DNA from: an uncultured bacterium
GTDB lineage: Bacteria; Bacteroidota; Bacteroidia; Bacteroidales; Muribaculaceae
DNA: 15,812 nt
Reading direction: 5' to 3'
NCBI GenBank assembly: GCA_946184715.1
Contig: CAMHGU010000024.1
Location: 1-15,812 of the forward strand
This document shows positions 7,543-14,594 of this stretch, piece by piece (within the stretch, counting starts at the first letter, position 1; each line of letters opens with the position of its first letter). The notes under the pieces are model-generated. The model was not told the DNA's origin and made no database searches. It saw only the letters and a program-made list of their open reading frames with translations. The position numbers were made by a program, and so were the translations under genes.

Positions 7543-7581
7543 GATGGTATATAGATGTGAAAAGCGGTGATTATTTAGGGG

Positions 7582-9021
7582 TTATCGTTTCTGTTTCTTC
7601 TGTCCTTTGGCAAAACCTATCTGGGAGCGGACGCAGCGGAAGCCTATGTAGGAGCGCTGCTCGTTCTGGTATTCCCACATTCGGAGGTCGCTGCGGATGT
7701 CGCGCGCCACGTCCTTCCACGAGCCGCCGCGCACTATCTTGCGGGTGGCCTTGTAGGGGTCTTCCTTGGCGGCGTAGTAGCGGTACTCGGGGTTGATGTC
7801 GGCCGTGAGGCGGTTGATGCTCTCGGTGTAGGCCGTCGAGGTCCATTCGCTCACGTTACCGGCCATGTCGTATAGCCCGAAGTAATTGGGCTCATACGTG
7901 CCCACGTGGGAAGTAATCAGGTTGCCGTCCTTGACGTAGTTGCCCTCCATAGGCTTGAAGTTGGCGTAGAAGCAGCCGTCGTCGGTAAGCGGCAGGTCGC
8001 CGTCCCAGGGGTAGGGGTTCTCGTCCATACCGGCGCGGGCGGCGTATTCCCATTCGGCCTCGGTGGGCAGGCGATACGGCTCTACATATACGCCTTGCTT
8101 GCCGAGCGAGCGGCGCAGATAGTCGGTGCGCCACGCGCAGAAGGCGTTGGCCTGCTCCCAGCTGATGCCCACCACGGGATAGTCGTTGTAGCCGCCGTGG
8201 GCAAAGTACATGCGCACGTATGGCTCGTTGTAGGCGTTCTCAAAGTCGTTAACCCAGCAGGTGGTGTCGGGATAGACGTTCACAATGTAGGTGTTGACAA
8301 AGTCGTAGGGGCCGGTGAAGCCGCGGCTTATGGTCTCGCGTATGATTTCGCCCTCGTCGTTGAAGTAGGCGGTATCTTTCGAGATTTGCGGCACTTGGTC
8401 GGAGCCGCGCAGGTCGGTGTTGTAGATACGGCGGGCGTTGTCGAAGCTGTATTTGCGCTTGGAGGCCTCGGTGTGGTTGTAGATTTCGTAGCGGTAGTTG
8501 AGCTGCGAGGGGTCAAGCTCCAGCCCGCCGGTGATGGGGTTGGTGCGATACACGCTCATTATGGCGCGCTCCTCGTCCTCGCTGGGGTTGCGCCAGGGTA
8601 TCTGCTTGTTCCAGTTCAGATGGGGAGTGATGGGGTTGCCCTCGCGGTCTTCCTCTATCTTGAACTCCTCATTTCCGCCGAAGGCGGGGTCGGCAAGGCG
8701 CTCGCGGATTACGCTGTCGCGCACCCAGAACACAAACTGCTTGTATTTGGAGTTGGTGATTTCGGTCTGGTCCATCCAGAAGGCATCTACCGAGATGCCG
8801 CGCTGGTCGGCTTTGATGCCACGGAGGCTGTCGTCGGCTGCGGGCCCGAGCTTGATGGCCCCGCGGTCGATAAGCACCATGCCATAGGGGGTGGGCTCAT
8901 TCCACGATGTGCCGGGCACTCCGGTCACTTCGCCGCCGTACCCTGAGCCGCCGCGCCCGCCCCCCGAGGAGCAGGAAATCAACGCTGCCGCTACTGCGAT
9001 ATAAATAATCAGTCTTTTCAT
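7582..9021 (-). CDS. porK: T9SS ring lipoprotein PorK/GldK
   Basis: PorK (479 residues) is an outer-membrane lipoprotein that forms the T9SS ring with PorN. The leader ends ALISC, so lipidation is at Cys17, followed at once by a Gly/Ser linker (20-31). The rest is a formylglycine-generating-enzyme (SUMF1) fold: FWMDQTEITNSKY (81-93), VVGISWEQANAFCAWR (283-298), RLPTEAEWEYAARAG (317-331), GLYDMAGNVSEW (382-393), RGGSW (431-435) and YIGFRCVR (458-465). In GldK/PorK the fold is structural; sulfatase-modifying activity is not expected, and no sulfatase is nearby. A large insertion (about 110-275) lies between the first and second conserved blocks, as in other GldK proteins. The start ATG at 9021 is 3 bp after the porP stop, which points to translational coupling. 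Confidence 0.94.
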   Translation of the reverse strand: MKRLIIYIAVAAALISCSSGGGRGGSGYGGEVTGVPGTSWNEPTPYGMVLIDRGAIKLGPAADDSLRGIKADQRGISVDAFWMDQTEITNSKYKQFVFWVRDSVIRERLADPAFGGNEEFKIEEDREGNPITPHLNWNKQIPWRNPSEDEERAIMSVYRTNPITGGLELDPSQLNYRYEIYNHTEASKRKYSFDNARRIYNTDLRGSDQVPQISKDTAYFNDEGEIIRETISRGFTGPYDFVNTYIVNVYPDTTCWVNDFENAYNEPYVRMYFAHGGYNDYPVVGISWEQANAFCAWRTDYLRRSLGKQGVYVEPYRLPTEAEWEYAARAGMDENPYPWDGDLPLTDDGCFYANFKPMEGNYVKDGNLITSHVGTYEPNYFGLYDMAGNVSEWTSTAYTESINRLTADINPEYRYYAAKEDPYKATRKIVRGGSWKDVARDIRSDLRMWEYQNEQRSYIGFRCVRSQIGFAKGQKKQKR

Positions 9022-9024
9022 AAT

Positions 9025-10074
9025 CTACATTATACGAATGCTTTTATGTTTGTTCTTATTCTTTTCTCCCATGTCCATTTTCAGCCTGTAGCCGGCCCAC
9101 ACTTCGTGGCTTCCGCTCGTGCCCTTCACTATCTGGGTGATAGGGTAGTCGTAGCTGTAGCCTATGAAGAAGTTCTTTATCTCGACCGCTATCATGGCCG
9201 ATACGGCGTCCTGCGTGCGATAGTTGATACCGAATGATATCATCTTGTTCCAGCGTGCCCTCAAGGTGATGTCGGCCTGAATGGTCGCCTTGAAGTCGGC
9301 TCGAAGCAGCGCAGAGGGCTGTAATTCAAATAACGTGTTTTTAATCGGAATATTGCTGCCGGCGATGAAATAAAACATTCGGCCCACCTTAAATTCGTAG
9401 CGCGACTCGGAATCGCCGCCGCCCTCGCCGTTGCCCGCGGTCATATTCACGGTGGGCTGGGTGAGGTGTCGGGCCGAGATGCCGGCATAGAAATATTTGT
9501 GGTCGAACACCAAGCCGGCGCTCAGGTCGATGGAGTTGCCGCTCACGTCGCCCGTGGGCAGCGCGGGGTCGGAGCTCGACGAGGAGCTGCCGCTGTCGTC
9601 GTCGCCGCCGGTGTCGCCTTCGCCCGTGGGGATTACCACCTCGGTGCCTTTGAAGGTCTCGTTCAGAAAGCCTATCTCAAGCGCCGGTGTGAGCTTGCCG
9701 CCGAAGAGCTTGAAGCTGTAGCCTATCTGGGCATCGACGTTGATGGTGCGGTATAGGCCTATCGACTCGTGCTGAAGTACCAAGCCGGCCACAAAGCGCT
9801 TGCCGAAGAGCTTGAACGGGGTGTCGGCCGTCACCATAAACGACAGGGGCGCGTGCTTGATGCCCGCCCATTGCAGGCGCGAGCCGGCGCGGATGTTGAT
9901 GAAGTCGGTGCGCCCTATCATCGCGGGGTTGTAGTAGTTGGGCACCGCCCAGTATTGGGTAAACTGCGCGTCGCTCTGGGCCTCAACCGTGGGAGCTGCC
10001 ACGGCGGCTGCTATCGCTACCACTATGGCGGCGATGGGGCGAAAGGCGATTGTATGGCGCAGCATATTGTTCAT
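9025..10074 (-). CDS. porP: PorP/SprF family outer-membrane barrel
   Basis: This 349-residue protein belongs to the PorP/SprF family (type IX membrane protein). A signal peptide ends at about residue 33 (EAQ/S). The mature start SDAQFTQYWAVPNYYNPAMI (34-53) is the family signature, followed by alternating beta-strand segments to FIGYSYDYPITQIVKGTSGS (303-322) and HEVWAGYRL. Members sit in the outer membrane beside the PorK/PorN complex and, in other species, help present specific cargo. Residues 151-178 are a low-complexity Gly/Asp/Ser insert with six consecutive Ser, and 216-224 is a smaller Gly-rich loop; both likely project from the barrel. Because it heads porKLMN, porP is the best name. 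It lies 9 bp after porT and 3 bp before porK. Confidence 0.92.
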   Translation of the reverse strand: MNNMLRHTIAFRPIAAIVVAIAAAVAAPTVEAQSDAQFTQYWAVPNYYNPAMIGRTDFINIRAGSRLQWAGIKHAPLSFMVTADTPFKLFGKRFVAGLVLQHESIGLYRTINVDAQIGYSFKLFGGKLTPALEIGFLNETFKGTEVVIPTGEGDTGGDDDSGSSSSSSDPALPTGDVSGNSIDLSAGLVFDHKYFYAGISARHLTQPTVNMTAGNGEGGGDSESRYEFKVGRMFYFIAGSNIPIKNTLFELQPSALLRADFKATIQADITLRARWNKMISFGINYRTQDAVSAMIAVEIKNFFIGYSYDYPITQIVKGTSGSHEVWAGYRLKMDMGEKNKNKHKSIRIM

Positions 10075-10083
10075 CTCTTGGCG

Positions 10084-10815
10084 TTATTCAAAATAGAAGG
10101 AGATTACAAGCATATGTTGTTTCACCTTGCTCAGCGACTTGGTGAACCGCAAGTCGGTAGGGTCGTCGCTCAGGTCGGGACGGTTGTGCTGCAGGTTGTC
10201 GGTTAGCCCGAAGCAGTACTTGATCTCGGGGCACAGCTTGAAATAGGGCAGATAGAAGTCGCAGCCTATGCCTATGGTGAAAAACACGTCGGTGGTCTTG
10301 AGCTTGAGCATATCGCTGCGCTTCTTGCTCACGTCGAATGCCGCCATCACGCCCGTGGTGACGTAGGGCCGGATGTTGTGGTAACGCTCCGACGATATCT
10401 TGAGGTCGAGCGGTGCCACCACATAAGCCGATTTGATATTCTGCGACAGTATCTCGCTCTCCGGGTGGGCCACATCGTGCATCTTCACCACCTTGTTGCC
10501 GAAGTACATACCGGGCGACAGTCGCAAGTTGAAATGCTTGCCTAAGCGAAGGTCGCCGAGCACCGTCACGTTGAAACCGGGCGAATAGTTGGGCTGCTCC
10601 ATATACCACGTCTCGCCCTCATCGGTTATGTAACCGCTGTGGGTGAACAACAGGTCCTGCATATGGGTGCCCACCGAGAACCCGAAATGGATACGCTTCA
10701 AATCGACATACTGACGGTTCAGTATCTTGTCATTGTCCTGAGCCGTGATAGTTAATGCCGTGAAGCATAGGCTGATAGCCAAAGCGATATGTCGCCAGCA
10801 GATATTTTTCATCAT
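10084..10815 (-). CDS. porT: PorT family outer-membrane beta-barrel protein
   Basis: This 243-residue protein has a signal peptide (about 1-25, TITA/Q) and then segments of an eight-strand-type barrel: IHFGFSVGTHMQDLLF (42-57), NYSPGFNVTVLGDLRLGKHF (76-95), NLRLSPGMYFGNKVV (96-110), VVAPLDLKISS (132-142), YVTTGVMAAFDV (151-162) and a final strand MLVISFYFE ending in aromatics, as barrels do. The pattern and length fit PorT, an outer-membrane protein required for T9SS function in Porphyromonas gingivalis, where porT maps apart from porPKLMN. Here it heads the operon. Tandem ATG codons (10815 and 10812) make the exact start uncertain by one residue. Barrel type is certain; the name PorT is likely. 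Confidence 0.8.
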   Translation of the reverse strand: MMKNICWRHIALAISLCFTALTITAQDNDKILNRQYVDLKRIHFGFSVGTHMQDLLFTHSGYITDEGETWYMEQPNYSPGFNVTVLGDLRLGKHFNLRLSPGMYFGNKVVKMHDVAHPESEILSQNIKSAYVVAPLDLKISSERYHNIRPYVTTGVMAAFDVSKKRSDMLKLKTTDVFFTIGIGCDFYLPYFKLCPEIKYCFGLTDNLQHNRPDLSDDPTDLRFTKSLSKVKQHMLVISFYFE

Positions 10816-10903
10816 TAAAAAAACGTATATTTCCCGCCATTATTGCCATCGCCCCCACAATTTGCCGCAAATTCGCCCGCATTTGTAAAAACCTTGCAAA
10901 AAA

Positions 10904-10935
10904 CTTGCATATCGGGGCGCGGGTGCTTATCTTTG
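10904..10935 (+). promoter_or_regulatory. Promoter of the first dockerin protein gene
   Basis: CTTG (10904-10907), a 20-bp spacer and TATCTTTG (10928-10935) match the Bacteroidota consensus. The predicted leader to the ATG at 11001 is about 60 bases and AT-rich near the start codon. The element lies in the 185-bp region divergent from porT. Confidence 0.7.
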
Positions 10936-11000
10936 CAAAGTGTAGCGCAATCCGCCTGCTATTAGCTCATAACTGTAACCAACAACTATACTATTCAAAT

Positions 11001-12824
11001 ATGAGAAAAATCTTTACCCTTTTTGCTTTTGCTGTGCTGTCGGTGTTTGCCGCCGGTGCCGCCGAGACCACTATCACGTTTGATGCCTCAGAGTATGCTA
11101 AAGCGCATCCCGACCCTGAGGCTGAGTTCTACGGAAAACGCCTCGAGCCGCTCTCGTTTACCTCCGATGGCATTACCGTCACTATCAGCGCAGGCTGGTT
11201 CGAGGTCAAGGATATCTACGCCCATCTGCGCATCTATCAGAACAGTACGCTCACTATCACCTCGTCGGTGGGCAATATCTCCACAATTGAGTTTGAGTCA
11301 CCGGCAGATCACCTCGATGAATACGGGCTTCGCCACCTCGATTGTAACCGTGGCGCCATCGATTTCACCGGCGACAAAGTGATTGTGTGGGGCGCCGACG
11401 GTCGTTCGCCCAAAGCAGAGTTCACCGCCTCTATGCAGGTGCGCATCTCGCGCTTTACGGTTACTATCACCGATGAGACTGCTATCCCTCAAGCTTGCTA
11501 CATCGTGGGTAACGTTAAGGCCTCGAGCAGCGCTGAATCCGATGCCTGGGATATTCAGGCTGGTGTCCCGCTGGCAAAGACTGCCTCGGGGGTGTTCGAG
11601 GGCGAAGTTTACTTCGACGGGGTGGGCTACTTCACTATTTTCGACAGCATCAACGGCAGTTGGGGTGCCCTGATGCCACATCGATGGATTTCAAGCACGG
11701 TGCAGAGCGATGCCACTCCGCTTGACCTTACGCTGGGCGTCGGCTATCCCATTCATCGTGGCTACAACGGCTCTGCCGTCGACACCACTTACCCTGAGTC
11801 GATGCATTTGCCGCTGGTCGGCACCTATAATGTGAAGGTCGATTTCATCGAAGGTACTATTACTATAGACGATGTGGAGCCTCATCTTTATGTGCTCGGT
11901 CACCTGACGGCCGACGATGGCTCCGACGTGCATATGGTCGCCAATAAGGGCGTAGCCATCTACGAAACTGCCGAAGCCGGTGTATATCAGGGCGAAGTTA
12001 ATCTGCTTTTGGGCTATTCGGGCGGCTTCCTCATCACTGAAAAGCTCGGCAACGACCGTTACGATTGGGACACCGTCAATGCCAATCGCTGGTGGCCCAC
12101 CACTGCCGAAGCCGTATATATGGAAACTCTCGGCATCGGTTATCCGGCTACCAAAGCCGGCAGCGTAGGCTCCTGGGCTGTGGCCAATGAAGGAACTTAC
12201 ACTATCAAGGTGGATACCAACACCGGATATGTGTATGTGGGGCAAAACGACCCGGGTACGTGTTCCGTCAACCTATTTATCATCACCCCTGCCGCCATTC
12301 AGTACGCTTACTCCTTGCCGCTGGGCCAGTCGGCTCCTAACGTATTTGAAGGCGAACTCAACCCTATGATTATAGGGCGTGTAATCTCCAATGTCGATCT
12401 CTCTTCAGCCACTCTCGCTATTGGCGTGAATGCCAACGCTGATTATGAGTACTCCTCTACCTATACGTGGGGCGGCACCACTGCCTCGCCGTCTCTTGCT
12501 CTCGGCACCAACAATATGAAGGCTGGCGGTAACCTCTGGAGCATCACTGACATAATCAGCGCCGCCTCGGCCAATCCTACGGCGACTATCCCGCTCAAGG
12601 TCGATTTCAACGCTGCCACGTTCACCGTGGGCAACGGCTCGCTCAAGGGCGACATCAACGGCGACGGCTCCATCGATGGAAACGATGTGTCAATCCTCCT
12701 CGAGATGGTCCTCGCTGGTAACGTTACCGCTGAGCAGAAAGCTGTGGCCGACATCAACGGCGACAACTCTGTCGATGGCAACGACGTCTCCATCCTCCTC
12801 GAGATGGTTCTCGCAGGTAATTAA
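11001..12824 (+). CDS. Secreted multi-module protein with C-terminal type I dockerin
   Basis: The product has 607 residues from the ATG at 11001; the open frame back to 10905 overlaps the promoter and was rejected. Residues 1-21 are a signal peptide. Module 1 (22-160) is a beta-sandwich of a type common in Bacteroidales secreted proteins (TITFDASEYA, LRIYQNSTLTITSSVGNIST, QVRISRFTVTI). Modules 2 (about 165-291), 3 (294-415) and 4 (422-545) have the [YF]-hydrophobic-G start, EGEV strand and YNVKVD/YTIKVD end typical of SusE/SusF-like starch-binding folds, so carbohydrate binding is plausible but unproven. Residues 549-607 are a type I dockerin with two calcium loops, Asp551-Asp562 and Asp584-Asp595 (DINGDxSxDGND). 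There is no recognisable T9SS sorting domain or lipobox. It has its own promoter and terminator. No catalytic domain is visible. Confidence 0.85.
   Translation: MRKIFTLFAFAVLSVFAAGAAETTITFDASEYAKAHPDPEAEFYGKRLEPLSFTSDGITVTISAGWFEVKDIYAHLRIYQNSTLTITSSVGNISTIEFESPADHLDEYGLRHLDCNRGAIDFTGDKVIVWGADGRSPKAEFTASMQVRISRFTVTITDETAIPQACYIVGNVKASSSAESDAWDIQAGVPLAKTASGVFEGEVYFDGVGYFTIFDSINGSWGALMPHRWISSTVQSDATPLDLTLGVGYPIHRGYNGSAVDTTYPESMHLPLVGTYNVKVDFIEGTITIDDVEPHLYVLGHLTADDGSDVHMVANKGVAIYETAEAGVYQGEVNLLLGYSGGFLITEKLGNDRYDWDTVNANRWWPTTAEAVYMETLGIGYPATKAGSVGSWAVANEGTYTIKVDTNTGYVYVGQNDPGTCSVNLFIITPAAIQYAYSLPLGQSAPNVFEGELNPMIIGRVISNVDLSSATLAIGVNANADYEYSSTYTWGGTTASPSLALGTNNMKAGGNLWSITDIISAASANPTATIPLKVDFNAATFTVGNGSLKGDINGDGSIDGNDVSILLEMVLAGNVTAEQKAVADINGDNSVDGNDVSILLEMVLAGN
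12645..12824 (+). repeat. Dockerin-coding repeat, copy 1
   Basis: This 180-bp stretch (59 codons and the stop) aligns without gaps to 14265-14444 with about 20 mismatches by hand count, near 89% identity; 55 of 59 residues are the same. Inside it, two half repeats are 99 bp apart and share the 17-mer at 12693-12709 and 12792-12808. Confidence 0.85.
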
Positions 12825-12846
12825 CATCATTATCATACTTCTTTAT

Positions 12847-12888
12847 CGACAGGACGGGCCGGCAATCAGGTTCGCCCTGTCGCTTTTA
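12847..12888 (+). terminator. Intrinsic terminator after the first dockerin gene
   Basis: CGACAGG (12847-12853) pairs with CCTGTCG (12876-12882). After one mismatch the stem continues inward through ACGGGCC / GGTTCGC with wobbles. CTTTTA follows directly. It starts 23 bp after the stop codon and should end the transcript before the next gene's promoter. Confidence 0.7.
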
Positions 12889-12931
12889 TGGCCGATTTGT
12901 TGGTATGTTTTGCCCTATTTTGCATAATGTG

Positions 12932-12962
12932 TTTGCCGTTTTGCAATTTTTCGCTAAATTTG
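12932..12962 (+). promoter_or_regulatory. Promoter of the second dockerin protein gene
   Basis: TTTG (12932-12935), a 19-bp spacer and TAAATTTG (12955-12962) match the Bacteroidota consensus exactly. The leader to the ATG at 13050 is about 85 bases. It contains a small CTATC/GATAG hairpin (12990-13008) and motifs shared with the leader of the first dockerin gene. Confidence 0.72.
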
Positions 12963-13049
12963 TGATGTCGTAGCGCCGCAGGCTTATTGCTATCGGCCTT
13001 CGTGATAGTGACTTATTTACTCAATTATTAATAATAAACCTTTTTGCGT

Positions 13050-14444
13050 ATGAAGAAAATCATTACTCTTGCAGTAGCGTTGGTGGCCGCCGTGTTTGGT
13101 GCCAATGCTCAGATGTACGTTATGGGTGCCGGTATTCAGGGCTCGTCGTGGAATTACGCGGGCGCCGGCCTCGAAATGACCGCTACCGATACGGGCTACG
13201 AAGGTACTTTTACCGTGGTCCAAACCGGTACTGGAGTAGGCCACTTCGCTCTTATCACTAAGAACAACTGCGCTTCCTGGAACGAACTCAACGGCAGCTA
13301 TCGTCTGCAGCCCAAAGGGGGTGAAGGCACGGTAAACAAGCCGGGTGAGGCTGTCGCTTACGAAAACGGGGAAGGCGCTTTCCAAGCTCCCCTCGGCACT
13401 TTCAAGTTTGTCGTTAACACTACCGATCAGACTCTTACCATCATCGGCGATGCCGAGCCTATTCCCGAACCCGACCCCGTGGAAGAGGATGGCGTTTACC
13501 TTATCGGTCAAGTCAATGGCAATGAATGGGGCTACAACATTGGCGTGGCCCTCACTCATACCGGCTCCGGTATCTACTCCGGCGATGTCACTTTCAACGG
13601 TGACGCCTATTTCGCAGTGGCTACCACTTTGTCGGCTTCCGGCTGGGATCAGCTCAATGCCAACTATCGCTATGGCCCGCAAACCGATGGCGATGCTGTT
13701 ACTTTTGGCCAGGCGATGACGATGTATAAAGGCGGTAGCGCTTGGCGTGTGACCACGGGCGGCACTTATACCGTGACCGTCGATATCAATAACGGTATGA
13801 TTCTCGTTGCCGAGAAGGGCACTACGCCCACTCCCGACATCATGGGAAGTTCTCTCTATCTTGGCTATTACAAAAACGATGAACTAAATATGGTGTACAC
13901 CATCGAACTTCACGAGACTGAGGATAATGTGTTCACGGGCCAACTCGTTCCCAACGATTTAGTGTCAACCGTCCTGCCTCTGATATTTGACTTTACCAAC
14001 CCGATAAGCCTCGACGAATTATGCGTGGAAGTCTCGGCGACAGTATCCGATATCTTTGGTAACATAAGCAGCCACAAGTGGAATGGCGTAGGCGACGCGC
14101 CTGCTATTACCGTAGGAGCCAACCCGATGCAGGAGGATGGCTCGCCCTGGTCGCTCACTCAGCTCATCCAGATGTTTAGCGGCAACACCGATGCCATCAA
14201 CAACCCGATCGACATCACTGCCGACTTCAACCGCAAAGTGCTCATTCTCGGCAGCGAAGTGCTTAAGGGCGACATCAACGGCGACGGCTCCATCGATGGC
14301 AACGACGTCTCTATCCTCCTCGAGATGGTGCTCGCCGGTGGCGTTACCGCTGAGCAAACGGCTGTGGCCGACATCAACGGCGACACTTCGGTCGATGGCA
14401 ACGACGTCTCAATCCTCCTCGAGATGGTACTCGCCGGCGAATAA
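13050..14444 (+). CDS. Secreted SusE/SusF-like module protein with C-terminal type I dockerin
   Basis: The product has 464 residues. The ATG at 13050 begins MKKIITLAVALVAAVFGANA, a clear signal peptide (cut near 20/21); a TTG two codons earlier is unlikely. Modules at 22-133 and 148-255 are related to each other: YVMGAG/YLIGQV, then W, then a hydrophobic strand, then SWNELNGSYR / GWDQLNANYR, and TYTVTVD near the end. They are joined by a Pro/Glu linker (137-147). This is the SusE/SusF-type starch-binding arrangement. A third module (268-402) resembles the last module of the upstream protein (ITVGANPMQEDGSPWSLTQL against LALGTNNMKAGGNLWSITDI). Residues 406-464 are a type I dockerin, with calcium loops Asp408-Asp419 and Asp441-Asp452. 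There is no catalytic domain. It is probably a carbohydrate-binding or scaffold-associated surface protein. It is monocistronic, between its own promoter and terminator. Confidence 0.85.
   Translation: MKKIITLAVALVAAVFGANAQMYVMGAGIQGSSWNYAGAGLEMTATDTGYEGTFTVVQTGTGVGHFALITKNNCASWNELNGSYRLQPKGGEGTVNKPGEAVAYENGEGAFQAPLGTFKFVVNTTDQTLTIIGDAEPIPEPDPVEEDGVYLIGQVNGNEWGYNIGVALTHTGSGIYSGDVTFNGDAYFAVATTLSASGWDQLNANYRYGPQTDGDAVTFGQAMTMYKGGSAWRVTTGGTYTVTVDINNGMILVAEKGTTPTPDIMGSSLYLGYYKNDELNMVYTIELHETEDNVFTGQLVPNDLVSTVLPLIFDFTNPISLDELCVEVSATVSDIFGNISSHKWNGVGDAPAITVGANPMQEDGSPWSLTQLIQMFSGNTDAINNPIDITADFNRKVLILGSEVLKGDINGDGSIDGNDVSILLEMVLAGGVTAEQTAVADINGDTSVDGNDVSILLEMVLAGE
14265..14444 (+). repeat. Dockerin-coding repeat, copy 2
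   Basis: Partner of 12645-12824, in the same orientation and 1,620 bp away. Half repeats are again 99 bp apart, with the same 17-mer at 14313-14329 and 14412-14428. Most differences from copy 1 are third-base changes. The repeat ends with the stop codon in both genes. Confidence 0.85.
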
Positions 14445-14460
14445 CCGCCCCGACCCTCCG

Positions 14461-14496
14461 ATTACTCCGACTACTCCGATTATTCAGATTACTCCG
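14461..14496 (+). repeat. Four 9-bp tandem repeats in the 3' untranslated region
   Basis: ATTACTCCG (14461-14469), ACTACTCCG, ATTATTCAG and ATTACTCCG (14488-14496) follow one another, 16 bp after the stop of the second dockerin gene and before its terminator. It is a short, imperfect array. No function is evident. Confidence 0.7.
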
Positions 14497-14533
14497 AGTT
14501 CTGAGTATTTACGATAAGTCTGGAGAGATAAAA

Positions 14534-14571
14534 GATACCGCCCGGCGCGTGCGTCGGGCGGTATCGCTTTT
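14534..14571. terminator. Bidirectional terminator between the dockerin and glycosyltransferase genes
   Basis: GATACCGCCCG (14534-14544) and CGGGCGGTATC (14555-14565) form a perfect 11-bp stem with a 10-base loop. GCTTTT follows on the plus strand, and a run of A precedes it (so T on the minus strand). It sits between the convergent stops at 14444 and 14595 and can serve both. Confidence 0.85.
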
Positions 14572-14594
14572 GTAGATATGGGTGTCGTTGCCGC

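Larger units (their letters stand above)
3641..10815 (-). other. T9SS core operon porT-porP-porK-porL-porM-porN
   Basis: Six same-strand genes are separated by 9, 3, 39, 52 and 46 bp in transcription order, with no internal terminator or good internal promoter that I could see. They encode the trans-envelope core of the type IX secretion system: barrels PorT and PorP, the outer-membrane-associated PorK/PorN ring, and the PorL/PorM proton-driven motor. Absent from the window are the translocon (Sov/SprA), PorV, PorU, PorX/PorY and PorW/PorE, which are often unlinked in this phylum. Upstream of porT the 10816-10920 region has no exact TAnnTTTG match on the minus strand; a weak candidate is AATTTG near 10868-10873. 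Confidence 0.85.

Noticed and set aside
6664..7554. 296-codon open frame antisense to porL
   Set aside because: Shadow of porL; the His/Ala/Gly/Val-rich translation has no domain signature.
7906..8946. 346-codon open frame antisense to porK
   Set aside because: Shadow of the porK reading frame; no recognisable domain and composition typical of antisense frames.
7582..9021. PorK read as an active formylglycine-generating enzyme
   Set aside because: The SUMF1 fold is present, but the operon context and length fit structural GldK/PorK; no sulfatase substrate gene is nearby.
3641..10815. A gliding-motility operon (gld naming)
   Set aside because: The genes are homologous to gldKLMN, but gut Bacteroidales of this gene content are non-gliding and no gliding adhesin is seen; T9SS (por) naming fits better.
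10905..11000. Upstream extension of the first dockerin gene to a TTG at 10905
   Set aside because: It would place the -33 and -7 promoter elements inside the coding region. The ATG at 11001 gives a clean signal peptide and an AT-rich leader.
12990..13008. Possible riboswitch in the second dockerin gene's leader
   Set aside because: Only a 5-bp CTATC/GATAG stem is visible; no known aptamer pattern or expression platform.
12645..14444. Dockerin repeats or 9-bp repeats read as a CRISPR-like array
   Set aside because: The repeats are coding calcium-loop modules or a short array without spacers; no cas genes are present.
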